Source: Verrucomicrobiaceae bacterium (GTDB lineage Bacteria; Verrucomicrobiota; Verrucomicrobiia; Verrucomicrobiales; Akkermansiaceae). Taken from it: DNA of 5,630 nt. A model generated the notes under the pieces. It searched no databases, was not told the origin of the DNA, and worked only from the letters and a program-made list of their open reading frames with translations. The stretch is taken from the NCBI GenBank assembly GCA_027483005.1, contig JAIXVN010000147.1, positions 1 to 5,630 of the forward strand. The letters are read 5' to 3'. Positions 1 to 5,630 of this stretch are shown here, piece after piece. Both the position numbers and the translations under genes were made by a program. Each line of letters starts with the position of its first letter. Within the stretch, counting starts at the first letter, position 1.

Positions 1-489
1 GTCATCGGCGACCCCCACGCCTCCAAACGCAGGCCCGACAAGCAGGACAGCACCATCCGTCAGGTTCTCGCCAAGGCAAAGCGAGCCGTCAAAAGCGCAA
101 GCGGCAAAGCCCTCCTGCGCAAGCGCGGCGAACACCTCGAACGGAGCTTCTGCCACGTTCTCGATCACGGCAAACATCGCCGTGCCACCCTCCGAGGTCG
201 CAAGAACCTCACCAAACGCCAGCTCTGTGCCGCCCTGGCACACAACCTCTCGCTGCTGCTGCGCCACCTCACCGGCTGCGGCACCGCGAAGCAGTGGCTG
301 GCAGGCAACCGGACGGGCCGTATGGCGCTCTATTGCAGCCTGAGGGCGGGCATTTTGGCGACCATCTCGGTCTGGAGACACCTCATCGGCACAAACCGCC
401 GGATCTGTCCCACCCGTCGCCTCGCCATCCGGATCCCAGCACAGTCGCTCATCCATCCCGCGGTTCTTCGTTTTTCAACAGGCTGTTAG
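1..489 (+). CDS. IS1182/IS5-like DDE transposase, C-terminal part (5' end outside window)
   Basis: An open frame enters from the left edge in frame 1 and runs 162 codons to TAG at 487-489. It reads like the last part of a DDE transposase: a basic stretch (residues 20-42, many K/R), then RGEHLERSF at 42-50, then LRGRKNLTKRQL at about 64-75 and a helix AHNLSLLLRHL. In the IS1182/IS5-type families this arrangement surrounds the third acidic catalytic residue, probably E47 in the ERSF motif, and is followed by a conserved LRG..N..KR block. The two catalytic Asp residues would lie upstream and are not seen. The tail (RFSTGC) is encoded by the terminal repeat of the element, which is common for such transposases. 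No frameshift or stop occurs in the visible part, so the gene may be intact. The role is cut-and-paste mobilisation of the element. The exact IS family is inferred from motif memory; DDE transposase is fairly sure. Confidence 0.8.
   Translation, partial: VIGDPHASKRRPDKQDSTIRQVLAKAKRAVKSASGKALLRKRGEHLERSFCHVLDHGKHRRATLRGRKNLTKRQLCAALAHNLSLLLRHLTGCGTAKQWLAGNRTGRMALYCSLRAGILATISVWRHLIGTNRRICPTRRLAIRIPAQSLIHPAVLRFSTGC
1..489 (+). mobile_element. Insertion sequence, right-hand portion
   Basis: The truncated transposase frame plus the terminal repeat at 471-489 define the right end of an IS whose left part is beyond position 1. It ends 30 bp from the 3' end of the integrase gene, and the two genes are convergent. 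The integrase reading frame is not disrupted. The placement suggests the IS landed in or beside the integrative element represented by the integrase and tRNA junction. Confidence 0.7.
471..489 (+). repeat. Right terminal repeat of the insertion sequence
   Basis: The sequence TTTTTCAACAGGCTGTTAG ends exactly with the transposase stop codon. It resembles the outward terminal repeats of many IS elements whose transposase ends in ...FSTGC. It contains an internal palindrome AACAG-G-CTGTT (477-487). The matching left repeat and any target duplication lie outside the window, so the exact outer boundary (489 or a few bases further) is not proven. Confidence 0.6.
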
Positions 490-519
490 GCATCGTTGGC
501 GCGCGGATTGAACGGGCGA

Positions 520-1872
520 TCACTTTTCGATGATTTTACCGTTCAGGATCGACCGCTTGTTTCGCCTGTCCCACACAAACGTGTTCTCCATCTGGCCTTC
601 CTTTGGCAGGATGCCAAACCACTTCTCCGCCTCGGTCTCGGTGGTCAGCTCCCGGTAGTGCTTGAAGATGATCGACGGCGAGTTGCCCGCTTCCAGAGCG
701 ACCTGGTCGGCACTCTTCACCGTGGCGATCCGATAGGAGATGAACGAATGCCTCAGCACGTTGCGCGGCCACTTGATCTTGAGGGCGCGGGTCAAGGCGG
801 TCATGTCCACATACAGGTTCTTCGCGGAGACGACTTTGCCCTTTCGCTCCAATGGTGCGAGCCACGCGGCAAGATTGTCGGTGATGGGCACCACTCGCCT
901 TGATGCCGTCTTCGCCTGATCCGCACGGAGTTCGATGATCCGGCGATCCAAGTCCACCGCAGACCAATCGAGCCGGCTGAGTTCGGCGACCCGGACGCCA
1001 GCAAATGCTTCGATGGCGAGAATGGGAATCAGGCGCGGCGGCGCGGCATGGAGGATCGTCTCCATCTCCTTGGGTGTGAAGATCGAGTAGTCGTTCGAGA
1101 CGTTCTTGACCAAGCGCACCGGGTCAGCCGCCGTGCTGCGATCTTCGGGCAGGTAGTTGCGACTGCGTGCGAAGGAGAAGAAAACCTTGATGCAGCGGAG
1201 CATCGAATTGCGGGTTCCCGGTGCCACGTCCAGAGAGCGGAGCCAGGCGTCGATCTCCTGGGAGGTGGCGTCCAGAACCTCCCCGGGGAACTTGGAGGCG
1301 AAGCGGTTGAGGGTGGTCTTCAACTGGCCCAGATAGACCTTGCTCGCCCCGTCCTGTTTGCGGTGCAGCAGCATTTCCGCGACAATGTCGGGGATGGTGA
1401 CTCGCCGCACGACCTTCCTGAAGTGTTGGCCATACTCGGCGGCCATCGCGGCGAGCGATTCCGTTCCGGCCAGATCACGGGCGCGGAGGTAGTCCTCCAC
1501 GGCGGCGACCAAGGGAATGCCGGATTTCTGGAGCATCGCCTCCGCCGCCTTGAAGCTGTCGCGCTCGTGCGGCTTGAGGTCAGTGACGTGCTGCATTCCG
1601 ACTTGAATTCGCTGCGCCACGAACAGCGCCTCCTTTTTGGCGTCCTCCAGACTGCTGAATACCTTCCGCAGACGGCGACCCTCCCGGTAGAAGCTCAGCG
1701 TGTAGCGGACCCGGCCCTTGGATTCGTTCCGGTAAATCGGCACCACGGCAGACCCAGCTTTGACCTTGAGAAACGGACCTCGTTTCTTCCTTCTTCTGGG
1801 ACGCTTTGTCTTTGAGCGGATTGCAGAGTCCGATCCGTCATTTGTCACCAATTCGTCACCACCCTCGTTCAT
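520..1872 (-). CDS. Tyrosine recombinase / phage-type integrase
   Basis: A 450-residue site-specific recombinase, expected to cut and rejoin attachment sites of an integrative element. N-terminal order: a very basic segment (about 20-33), an arm-binding-like beta/helix region (about 41-92: RYTLSFYREGRRLRKVF, then SLEDAKKEA), a SAM-like core-binding domain (about 168-244) and the catalytic domain (about 265-425). Visible catalytic positions are R294 (GVRVAELSRLDW), K321, R374 (LRHSF) and nucleophile Y406 (KHYREL). The two usual His positions are Asn: N371 (NVLRH) and N397 (AGNSP, nine residues before the Tyr); I recall this from related Verrucomicrobia/Planctomycetes integrases, so it need not mean inactivity. 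I chose ATG at 1872 because the upstream in-frame ATG (1965) lies inside the tRNA gene. No good ribosome binding site precedes it; GTG at 1848, downstream of a GAGG, is an alternative. It lies 61 bp downstream of the tRNA-Leu and is transcribed in the same direction. Confidence 0.92.
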   Translation of the reverse strand: MNEGGDELVTNDGSDSAIRSKTKRPRRRKKRGPFLKVKAGSAVVPIYRNESKGRVRYTLSFYREGRRLRKVFSSLEDAKKEALFVAQRIQVGMQHVTDLKPHERDSFKAAEAMLQKSGIPLVAAVEDYLRARDLAGTESLAAMAAEYGQHFRKVVRRVTIPDIVAEMLLHRKQDGASKVYLGQLKTTLNRFASKFPGEVLDATSQEIDAWLRSLDVAPGTRNSMLRCIKVFFSFARSRNYLPEDRSTAADPVRLVKNVSNDYSIFTPKEMETILHAAPPRLIPILAIEAFAGVRVAELSRLDWSAVDLDRRIIELRADQAKTASRRVVPITDNLAAWLAPLERKGKVVSAKNLYVDMTALTRALKIKWPRNVLRHSFISYRIATVKSADQVALEAGNSPSIIFKHYRELTTETEAEKWFGILPKEGQMENTFVWDRRNKRSILNGKIIEK

Positions 1873-1933
1873 GGGGCAGGAAGACGTGTCAACATGGCAG
1901 GACAACGTTTCCGTAAGCCATTGAAGATAAAGA
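1873..1933 (-). other. tRNA-integrase spacer
   Basis: This is a 61-bp gap between the tRNA CCA end and the integrase ATG. On the minus strand it starts T-rich (TCTTTATCTTC) but shows no hairpin, so there is no clear intrinsic terminator and read-through from the tRNA into the integrase is possible. A TTGACA hexamer (1892-1887, minus strand) looks like a -35 box, but no acceptable -10 follows at 16-18 bp; the downstream hexamer is AACGAG and already inside the coding region. Confidence 0.3.
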
Positions 1934-1962
1934 TGGTGCGCGCGAGAGGACTCGAACCTCCA
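1934..1962 (-). other. Probable attachment site (att) in the tRNA-Leu 3' half
   Basis: The T arm, acceptor strand and CCA end of the tRNA face the integrase gene. Tyrosine recombinases encoded next to a tRNA usually recombine within this 3' segment and leave a direct repeat of it at the far end of the element. No second copy exists in this window, so the core limits given here are approximate. The far att copy would be expected to the left, beyond position 1. Confidence 0.45.
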
Positions 1963-2020
1963 CAAGATTGCTCTTACTAGAACCTGAATCTAGCGCGTCT
2001 ACCAATTCCGCCACGCGCGC
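1934..2020 (-). tRNA. tRNA-Leu (anticodon CAG)
   Basis: The reverse strand folds as a complete class II tRNA of 87 nt including an encoded CCA (1934-1936). The acceptor stem is GCGCGCG (2020-2014) with CGCGCGC (1944-1938), and the discriminator base is A. The anticodon stem CTAGA/TCTAG closes the loop TTCAGGT, giving anticodon CAG, which reads CUG leucine codons. A long variable arm (AAGA-GCAA-TCTT) is typical of tRNA-Leu. The T arm is GGAGG-TTCGAGT-CCTCT, and the D loop contains the usual TTGGTAGA. The gene is complete even though an integrase gene abuts its 3' side, as expected when an integrative element restores the tRNA end on insertion. Confidence 0.97.
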
Positions 2021-2023
2021 ATT

Positions 2024-2037
2024 GCTGGCAAACCAGC
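2024..2037. repeat. Short perfect inverted repeat in the tRNA 5' leader
   Basis: GCTGG-CAAA-CCAGC forms a 5-bp perfect stem with a 4-nt loop, three bases upstream of the mature tRNA 5' end. In the precursor tRNA (minus strand) it would be a small leader hairpin next to the RNase P cleavage site. It lacks a T run in either direction, so it is not a standard terminator. It may be chance. Confidence 0.35.
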
Positions 2038-2059
2038 GGGCGGGAAAACATCATGGCGA

Positions 2060-2100
2060 CCGACCGATTGCAATCCCTTTTCAAAACATTTTCACCGGCA
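2060..2100. promoter_or_regulatory. AT-rich intergenic patch, candidate promoter/operator zone
   Basis: Within GC-rich surroundings this is the only AT-rich stretch between the divergent tRNA-Leu and M16 protease genes. It holds a TTGCAA palindrome (2068-2073) that could serve as a -35 box. On the minus strand, TGTTTT follows 17 bp later, giving a weak promoter 24 bp from the tRNA 5' end. It also holds two TTTTCA copies (2078-2083 and 2089-2094) spaced 11 bp apart, about one helical turn. No -10 for the protease stands out. Confidence 0.25.
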
Positions 2101-2169
2101 AGACAGAACCAGCCATCCGTTGCGCTTTCGGCGTTGCCATCCAGGTCCATCCTTCCACACGTTTGTTCC

Positions 2170-5112
2170 ATGCAAAAGATCACTCCCTTCACCATGATCG
2201 CCGTCCTCGGCGCGTCCGCCGTGTATTTCTCGGCGCGCTCGAACGGCACGGCCCCACCCGCGACTGCCGTCAAGGAGCCAGCGGCGAAGGTTGAGGCGCC
2301 CCCCGCCCCGGAGACGAAGCCGGTCGAGCCTGCCACGGCGGCCGAGCCAGCCACCGTCAAACCCACTCCCTGGCCGCAGGAAGCTTCCGACATCCCGGCT
2401 GACCCGAAGGCCGTCTTCGGCAGCCTCCCCAACGGCATGCGCTATGTGATTTACCCGAACAGCGAGCCACCGAAGCGGGTGTCCCTGCGGATGCACATCA
2501 GCGCGGGCTCGCTCATGGAGGCGGACGACCAGCAGGGACTTGCCCATTTCCTCGAGCACATGGTGTTCAATGGGTCAGAGCACTACAAGGCGGACGAACT
2601 GATCCCCCGCATGCAGCGCCTCGGGGTCGCCTTCGGAGCCCACGTCAACGCCTTCACGTCCTTCGATCAGACGGTTTACATGCTCGATCTCCCCGAACTG
2701 TCCGAGGAGGTACTCGATCTCGGTTTCACCGTGATGCGGGATTTCGGAGACGGAGCCCTGCTCGGAGCCGAGGAGATCGAAAAGGAGCGCGGCGTGATCA
2801 TTTCGGAAAAGGTGAGCCGCGATTCGGTCGAGTCCCGCATCCAGGATAAGCAGTTCGAGCAGTTCCTCCCCGGCTCGCTGATTGCGAAACGCTTCCCGAT
2901 CGGCAAGGAGGAGGTGATCCTGAAGGCTCCACGCGAGCGCTTCGTCGATTTTTACTCCCGCTACTATGTGCCATCCCGGATGACCTTCGTGGCCGTCGGC
3001 GACATCGATCCGAAGGACATGGAGGCCCGCATCAAGGAGGCCTTTGGGTCGATGAAAAATCCCGAAAAACCCGGCACGGATCCGGATCTTGGACCGGTGA
3101 AGTCTCCCGAAGGCCTGGAGACGGCGGTGTTCACCGACAATGAGGTGGCCTCGACCGACCTGTCCCTCATGACCGTGCGCCCGCACGTCGAGAAGCCGGA
3201 CACCACCGCGAACCGAATGGCGGATCTCCCGCTGGCCCTGGCGAACTCGATCCTCGACCGGCGATTCGAGCGCCTCGCGAAGAAGGAAAACTCCCCCATC
3301 CTCGGCGGCTCCGCCTCGCATGATGAATTCTTCAAGCATGTCGAGCTCGGTGGCATCAGCGTGACGGCAGCCGATTCGAAGTGGCAGGAGGCCTTGCCCA
3401 TTCTCGAGCAGGAGTTCCGCCGCGCCCTGCAGCACGGCTTCACCGCGGGCGAATTCGCCGAGGCCAAGTCGAATGTTCTCAATGCCTACGAGCAGGAGGT
3501 GAAAAGCAAGTCCACCCGCAAGTCGGAGGCCCTTGCATCGGGCATCGCCGAGGCCATCAACGAGGACTCGATCCTCACCACGCCGGAAACGGATCTGGAA
3601 ATCGTGAGCAAGGGGCTCGAGGCCCTGACTCCGGAAATCTGCCACGCTGCGTTCAAGAAACTCTGGGGTGACGTTGGCACCCACCTGATCCTGACCACCA
3701 AGGAAGCCCCGGAAAGCGCCAAGAGCGATCTCGCCGCGATCTATCAGGAGTCGTCGGGCAAACCGGTCGAGCCACCCGCCGCTGCCAAGTCCGCCGCCTT
3801 TGCCTACACCAGCTTCGGCTCGCCGGGCAAGGTGACCAGCACCAAGCAGGTCGAGGACCTCGGCATCACCCAGCTCGTGCTTTCCAACAACATCCGGGTC
3901 AATTTCAAGAAGACCGATTTCGAAAAGAACAATGTTCGTCTGCTGGCCCGCATCGGCTCCGGCCAGCTCAGCCAGCCCTCGGGCAAGCCGGGCCTCGACG
4001 CATTCGCAACGTCCGTCTTCGAAGGCGGCGGTCTCGGCAAGCACTCGAACGACGAACTCCAGCAGATCCTGGCCGGAAGAAATGTCGGCACCTCCCTGGA
4101 AATCGGTGAGGACGCCTTCACCCTCTCCGGTCGCACCACCCCGGCGGACATGGAACTCGAACTCCAGTTGATGTGCGCTTCCTTGACCGACCCGGGCTAT
4201 CGCGACGAGGCCCTGTGGCAGTTCCGCAAGGCCCTGCCCGCCATGGCCCAGCAGCTGAAGCACTCCGCCGCCGGCCCCCAGACCGAGATCGAATCCTGGC
4301 TCCACGGCGGCGATCCCCGCTACACCCTGCCACCGGTCGAAACCCTCGGCGCCTACACCATCGCCGATGCGAAGAAGTGGCTGACCCCGGAACTGGAAAA
4401 GGGCTACCTCGAACTGAGCATCGTCGGCGACTTCGATCCGGAGACTCTGGTCCCGATGCTCCTCAAAACCTTCGGCTCCCTGCCCAAACGCGCCGCCGCT
4501 CCGGCAGCCCTGGATTCCGCCCGCAAGGTGAAGATCCCGAACGCCCCGGCCAGCAAGACCTTCACCTACGAAAGCAAGATCCCCCAAGGCATCGCCGGCG
4601 TTTACTGGAAGACCGACGGTCTCCGCGGCAACACCACCGAAACCCGACGCCTCAACATCCTGGCGGACATCTACGGCGACCGCCTGCGCAAGGAAATCCG
4701 TGAGAAGCTCGGGGCTTCCTATAGCCCGGATGCGGGAGTCTCCGGCTCGGATGCCCTGGAAAAGTTCGGCTACCTCGTCGGTCAGAGCGTCGGCAAGCCC
4801 GAGGACATCGAACGCCTCGGCACCGTCATGCGCGAACTCGCCGACACCCTTTCCCAGCAAGGAGCCACGGCGGACGAGTTTGATCGCGCCAAAAAACCGA
4901 TCCTTGCCAACCTGGAGAAAAGCAAGCGCGACAACAGCTTCTGGCTCGGCACCGTGATGGCCCAGAGCCAGGAGGACCCCAAGCGGCTCGATCTATCCCG
5001 CAATCGCGATGCCGACTATCACTCGATCAGCCTCAAGGAGGTGAATGCCCTGGCAAAGAAGTATCTCAGCTCCTCGAATGCCATCCACATCGCCATCAAG
5101 CCCGCCAACTGA
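2170..5112 (+). CDS. Exported M16 (insulinase/pitrilysin family) zinc metalloprotease
   Basis: A 980-residue single-chain M16 peptidase, similar in size and layout to E. coli PqqL/YddC. It starts with MQKITPF and a hydrophobic segment (about 9-21), a Sec signal or membrane anchor without a lipobox Cys, so it should act in the periplasm or at the envelope. A Pro/Ala/Glu-rich linker (27-69) follows. The first M16 domain (about 87-220) has the inverted zinc motif HFLEH (H126, E129 catalytic, H130), with E206 and E213 of ERGVIISE giving the helper and third zinc ligand. The first M16_C domain spans about 255-441. The second, non-catalytic M16 half (about 567-700) lacks HxxEH. The last M16_C region (about 730-917) carries the R844/Y851 pair (EIREKLGASYSP) typical of substrate contact. 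The family degrades peptides in a closed chamber made by the two halves; the substrate here is unknown. The start at 2170 is chosen because it puts the signal sequence at the N-terminus, although an in-frame ATG exists at 2053. No clear ribosome binding site precedes it. Confidence 0.95.
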   Translation: MQKITPFTMIAVLGASAVYFSARSNGTAPPATAVKEPAAKVEAPPAPETKPVEPATAAEPATVKPTPWPQEASDIPADPKAVFGSLPNGMRYVIYPNSEPPKRVSLRMHISAGSLMEADDQQGLAHFLEHMVFNGSEHYKADELIPRMQRLGVAFGAHVNAFTSFDQTVYMLDLPELSEEVLDLGFTVMRDFGDGALLGAEEIEKERGVIISEKVSRDSVESRIQDKQFEQFLPGSLIAKRFPIGKEEVILKAPRERFVDFYSRYYVPSRMTFVAVGDIDPKDMEARIKEAFGSMKNPEKPGTDPDLGPVKSPEGLETAVFTDNEVASTDLSLMTVRPHVEKPDTTANRMADLPLALANSILDRRFERLAKKENSPILGGSASHDEFFKHVELGGISVTAADSKWQEALPILEQEFRRALQHGFTAGEFAEAKSNVLNAYEQEVKSKSTRKSEALASGIAEAINEDSILTTPETDLEIVSKGLEALTPEICHAAFKKLWGDVGTHLILTTKEAPESAKSDLAAIYQESSGKPVEPPAAAKSAAFAYTSFGSPGKVTSTKQVEDLGITQLVLSNNIRVNFKKTDFEKNNVRLLARIGSGQLSQPSGKPGLDAFATSVFEGGGLGKHSNDELQQILAGRNVGTSLEIGEDAFTLSGRTTPADMELELQLMCASLTDPGYRDEALWQFRKALPAMAQQLKHSAAGPQTEIESWLHGGDPRYTLPPVETLGAYTIADAKKWLTPELEKGYLELSIVGDFDPETLVPMLLKTFGSLPKRAAAPAALDSARKVKIPNAPASKTFTYESKIPQGIAGVYWKTDGLRGNTTETRRLNILADIYGDRLRKEIREKLGASYSPDAGVSGSDALEKFGYLVGQSVGKPEDIERLGTVMRELADTLSQQGATADEFDRAKKPILANLEKSKRDNSFWLGTVMAQSQEDPKRLDLSRNRDADYHSISLKEVNALAKKYLSSSNAIHIAIKPAN

Positions 5113-5157
5113 GTTCCGCGTTGATCCCGGCACGTTCCTGCGTCATGCCTCCGTTGC

Positions 5158-5630
5158 ATGAGTGATGACATCAGCCCGAGCGAGGCACTGGAGGAGTTCA
5201 CCACGATCGAGTCGATCTACGTGAGGCATCGCAATGCCCTGATGGTTCGCGGGAACTTCGTCTCGATCTACACCGACTACTACCTGCACCTGATGCAGCA
5301 TGGCATCCGCCACAGCGCGGAGCTCGACCAGATCCTCAAGGACCAGCTCGCCATCCAGACCCTCCATCTGGTGGCGAGACCCTGGGCGGAGACCATCGCC
5401 TGGACCGTCAATCTCCGCGCGCCGCGCATCAATCTTTTCGTCACCGGTGGATCGCTTTCGGAGTCGATCACCGGCCGGATCTTCACCGAAGACGTGCGGG
5501 AGCCGGACCGGAACCTGTTCTACGCCCAGACCCTGGTGCACGGCCACGACGAACCGCGGCTCTCGACCATCGAGGTGGAGGGAAAGGATCCCGTGCACTG
5601 GATTTCCCAGTACTACGATCAATCCGAACA
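5158..5630 (+). CDS. Hsp33-like chaperone (HslO family), N-terminal part, truncated by window edge
   Basis: An open frame from ATG 5158 continues to the window end with 157 complete codons and no stop. Its layout follows E. coli Hsp33 from memory: an RG followed by Val/aliphatic residues at 31-35 (VRGNFVSIY, compare VRGELVTVS), a helical stretch, a beta strand ending in INLFVTGG (91-98, compare MNLAVING), TGRIF (105-109), and EVEGKDPVHWISQYYDQSE (139-157), which matches GLEGDTLAACLEDYFMRSE in spacing and in the final SE. Hsp33 is a cytoplasmic redox-regulated holdase that binds unfolding proteins on oxidation. The redox switch (CxC...CxxC) lies in the C-terminus, outside the window, so it is unknown whether this protein is redox-controlled. 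It starts 45 bp after the protease stop with no terminator between, so co-transcription is possible. No strong ribosome binding site is visible. Overall identity to the E. coli protein is low. Confidence 0.75.
   Translation, partial: MSDDISPSEALEEFTTIESIYVRHRNALMVRGNFVSIYTDYYLHLMQHGIRHSAELDQILKDQLAIQTLHLVARPWAETIAWTVNLRAPRINLFVTGGSLSESITGRIFTEDVREPDRNLFYAQTLVHGHDEPRLSTIEVEGKDPVHWISQYYDQSE

Noticed and set aside
493..515. Possible second att copy just right of the IS end (TTGGCGCGCGGATTGAACGG)
   Set aside because: It resembles the tRNA 3' end (TGGTGCGCGCGAGAGGACTCGAAC) only with gaps and mismatches. GC-rich chance similarity explains it, and the spot is too close to the integrase stop to bound an element.
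496..903. 135-codon + strand open frame opposite the integrase 3' end
   Set aside because: Antisense shadow; it covers the region encoding the integrase LRHSF and HYREL motifs on the minus strand.
1048..1815. 255-codon + strand open frame opposite the integrase
   Set aside because: It is an antisense shadow of the integrase; no domain is recognisable and the real gene on the other strand has a catalytic motif set.
1864..1892. TTGACA-based promoter for the integrase
   Set aside because: The -35 hexamer is perfect, but the hexamer 17 bp downstream is AACGAG, with no resemblance to a -10 box, and it falls inside the coding region.
1873..1965. N-terminal extension of the integrase to an ATG at 1965
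   Set aside because: The extra 31 codons overlap the tRNA-Leu gene, and the first codons are simply translated tRNA sequence.
2053..2169. N-terminal extension of the M16 protease to an ATG at 2053
   Set aside because: It would bury the signal-like hydrophobic segment behind about 47 residues and would cover the presumed promoter region. The start at 2170 gives a normal export signal.
2575..4860. Long open frame of 761 codons on the minus strand opposite the protease gene
   Set aside because: It is the antisense of a clear M16 protease with all motifs in the + frame. Long antisense frames are common in GC-rich genes, and its protein is a low-complexity run of G, E, L and R without a recognisable domain.
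1..5630. CRISPR array, riboswitch, toxin-antitoxin or phage defence module
   Set aside because: I saw no regularly spaced repeats, no riboswitch core and no small gene pair. All long stretches are explained by the transposase, integrase, tRNA, protease and Hsp33-like genes.

Overview
The window is high-GC bacterial DNA with the coding style of Verrucomicrobiota. That lineage is an inference: the integrase has the RHSF...GNSP...HYREL signature I associate with Verrucomicrobia and Planctomycetes, ribosome binding sites are weak throughout, and there is an M16 / Hsp33-like gene pair. No 16S rRNA or other phylogenetic marker is present to confirm it.

Left part (1-1933) is accessory DNA. It opens with the C-terminal part of a DDE transposase on the + strand (IS1182/IS5-like), which ends at a typical insertion-sequence terminus (TTTTTCAACAGGCTGTTAG, 471-489). 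Thirty bases further on is the 3' end of a 450-residue tyrosine recombinase on the - strand (520-1872). Its start lies 61 bp from the CCA end of a tRNA-Leu(CAG) gene (1934-2020, - strand). Integrase beside a tRNA 3' end is the classic layout of an integrative element inserted at a tRNA attachment site. The element body would extend leftwards out of the window, with the IS inside or beside it.

Right part (2021-5630) looks like ordinary chromosome. A 150-bp intergenic region carries a small hairpin next to the tRNA and an AT-rich patch. It is followed by a 980-residue exported M16 zinc protease (2170-5112) and, after only 45 bp, by the first 157 codons of an Hsp33-like chaperone gene that runs off the right edge. 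The last two genes share a strand with no visible terminator between them and may be co-transcribed; both could serve protein quality control, one in the envelope and one in the cytoplasm, but that functional link is inferred.

No clearly new system is visible. The points most worth a second look are the tRNA/integrase junction, the Asn substitutions at both catalytic His positions of the recombinase, and the divergent Hsp33-like protein. There is no gene-free stretch longer than 300 bp.
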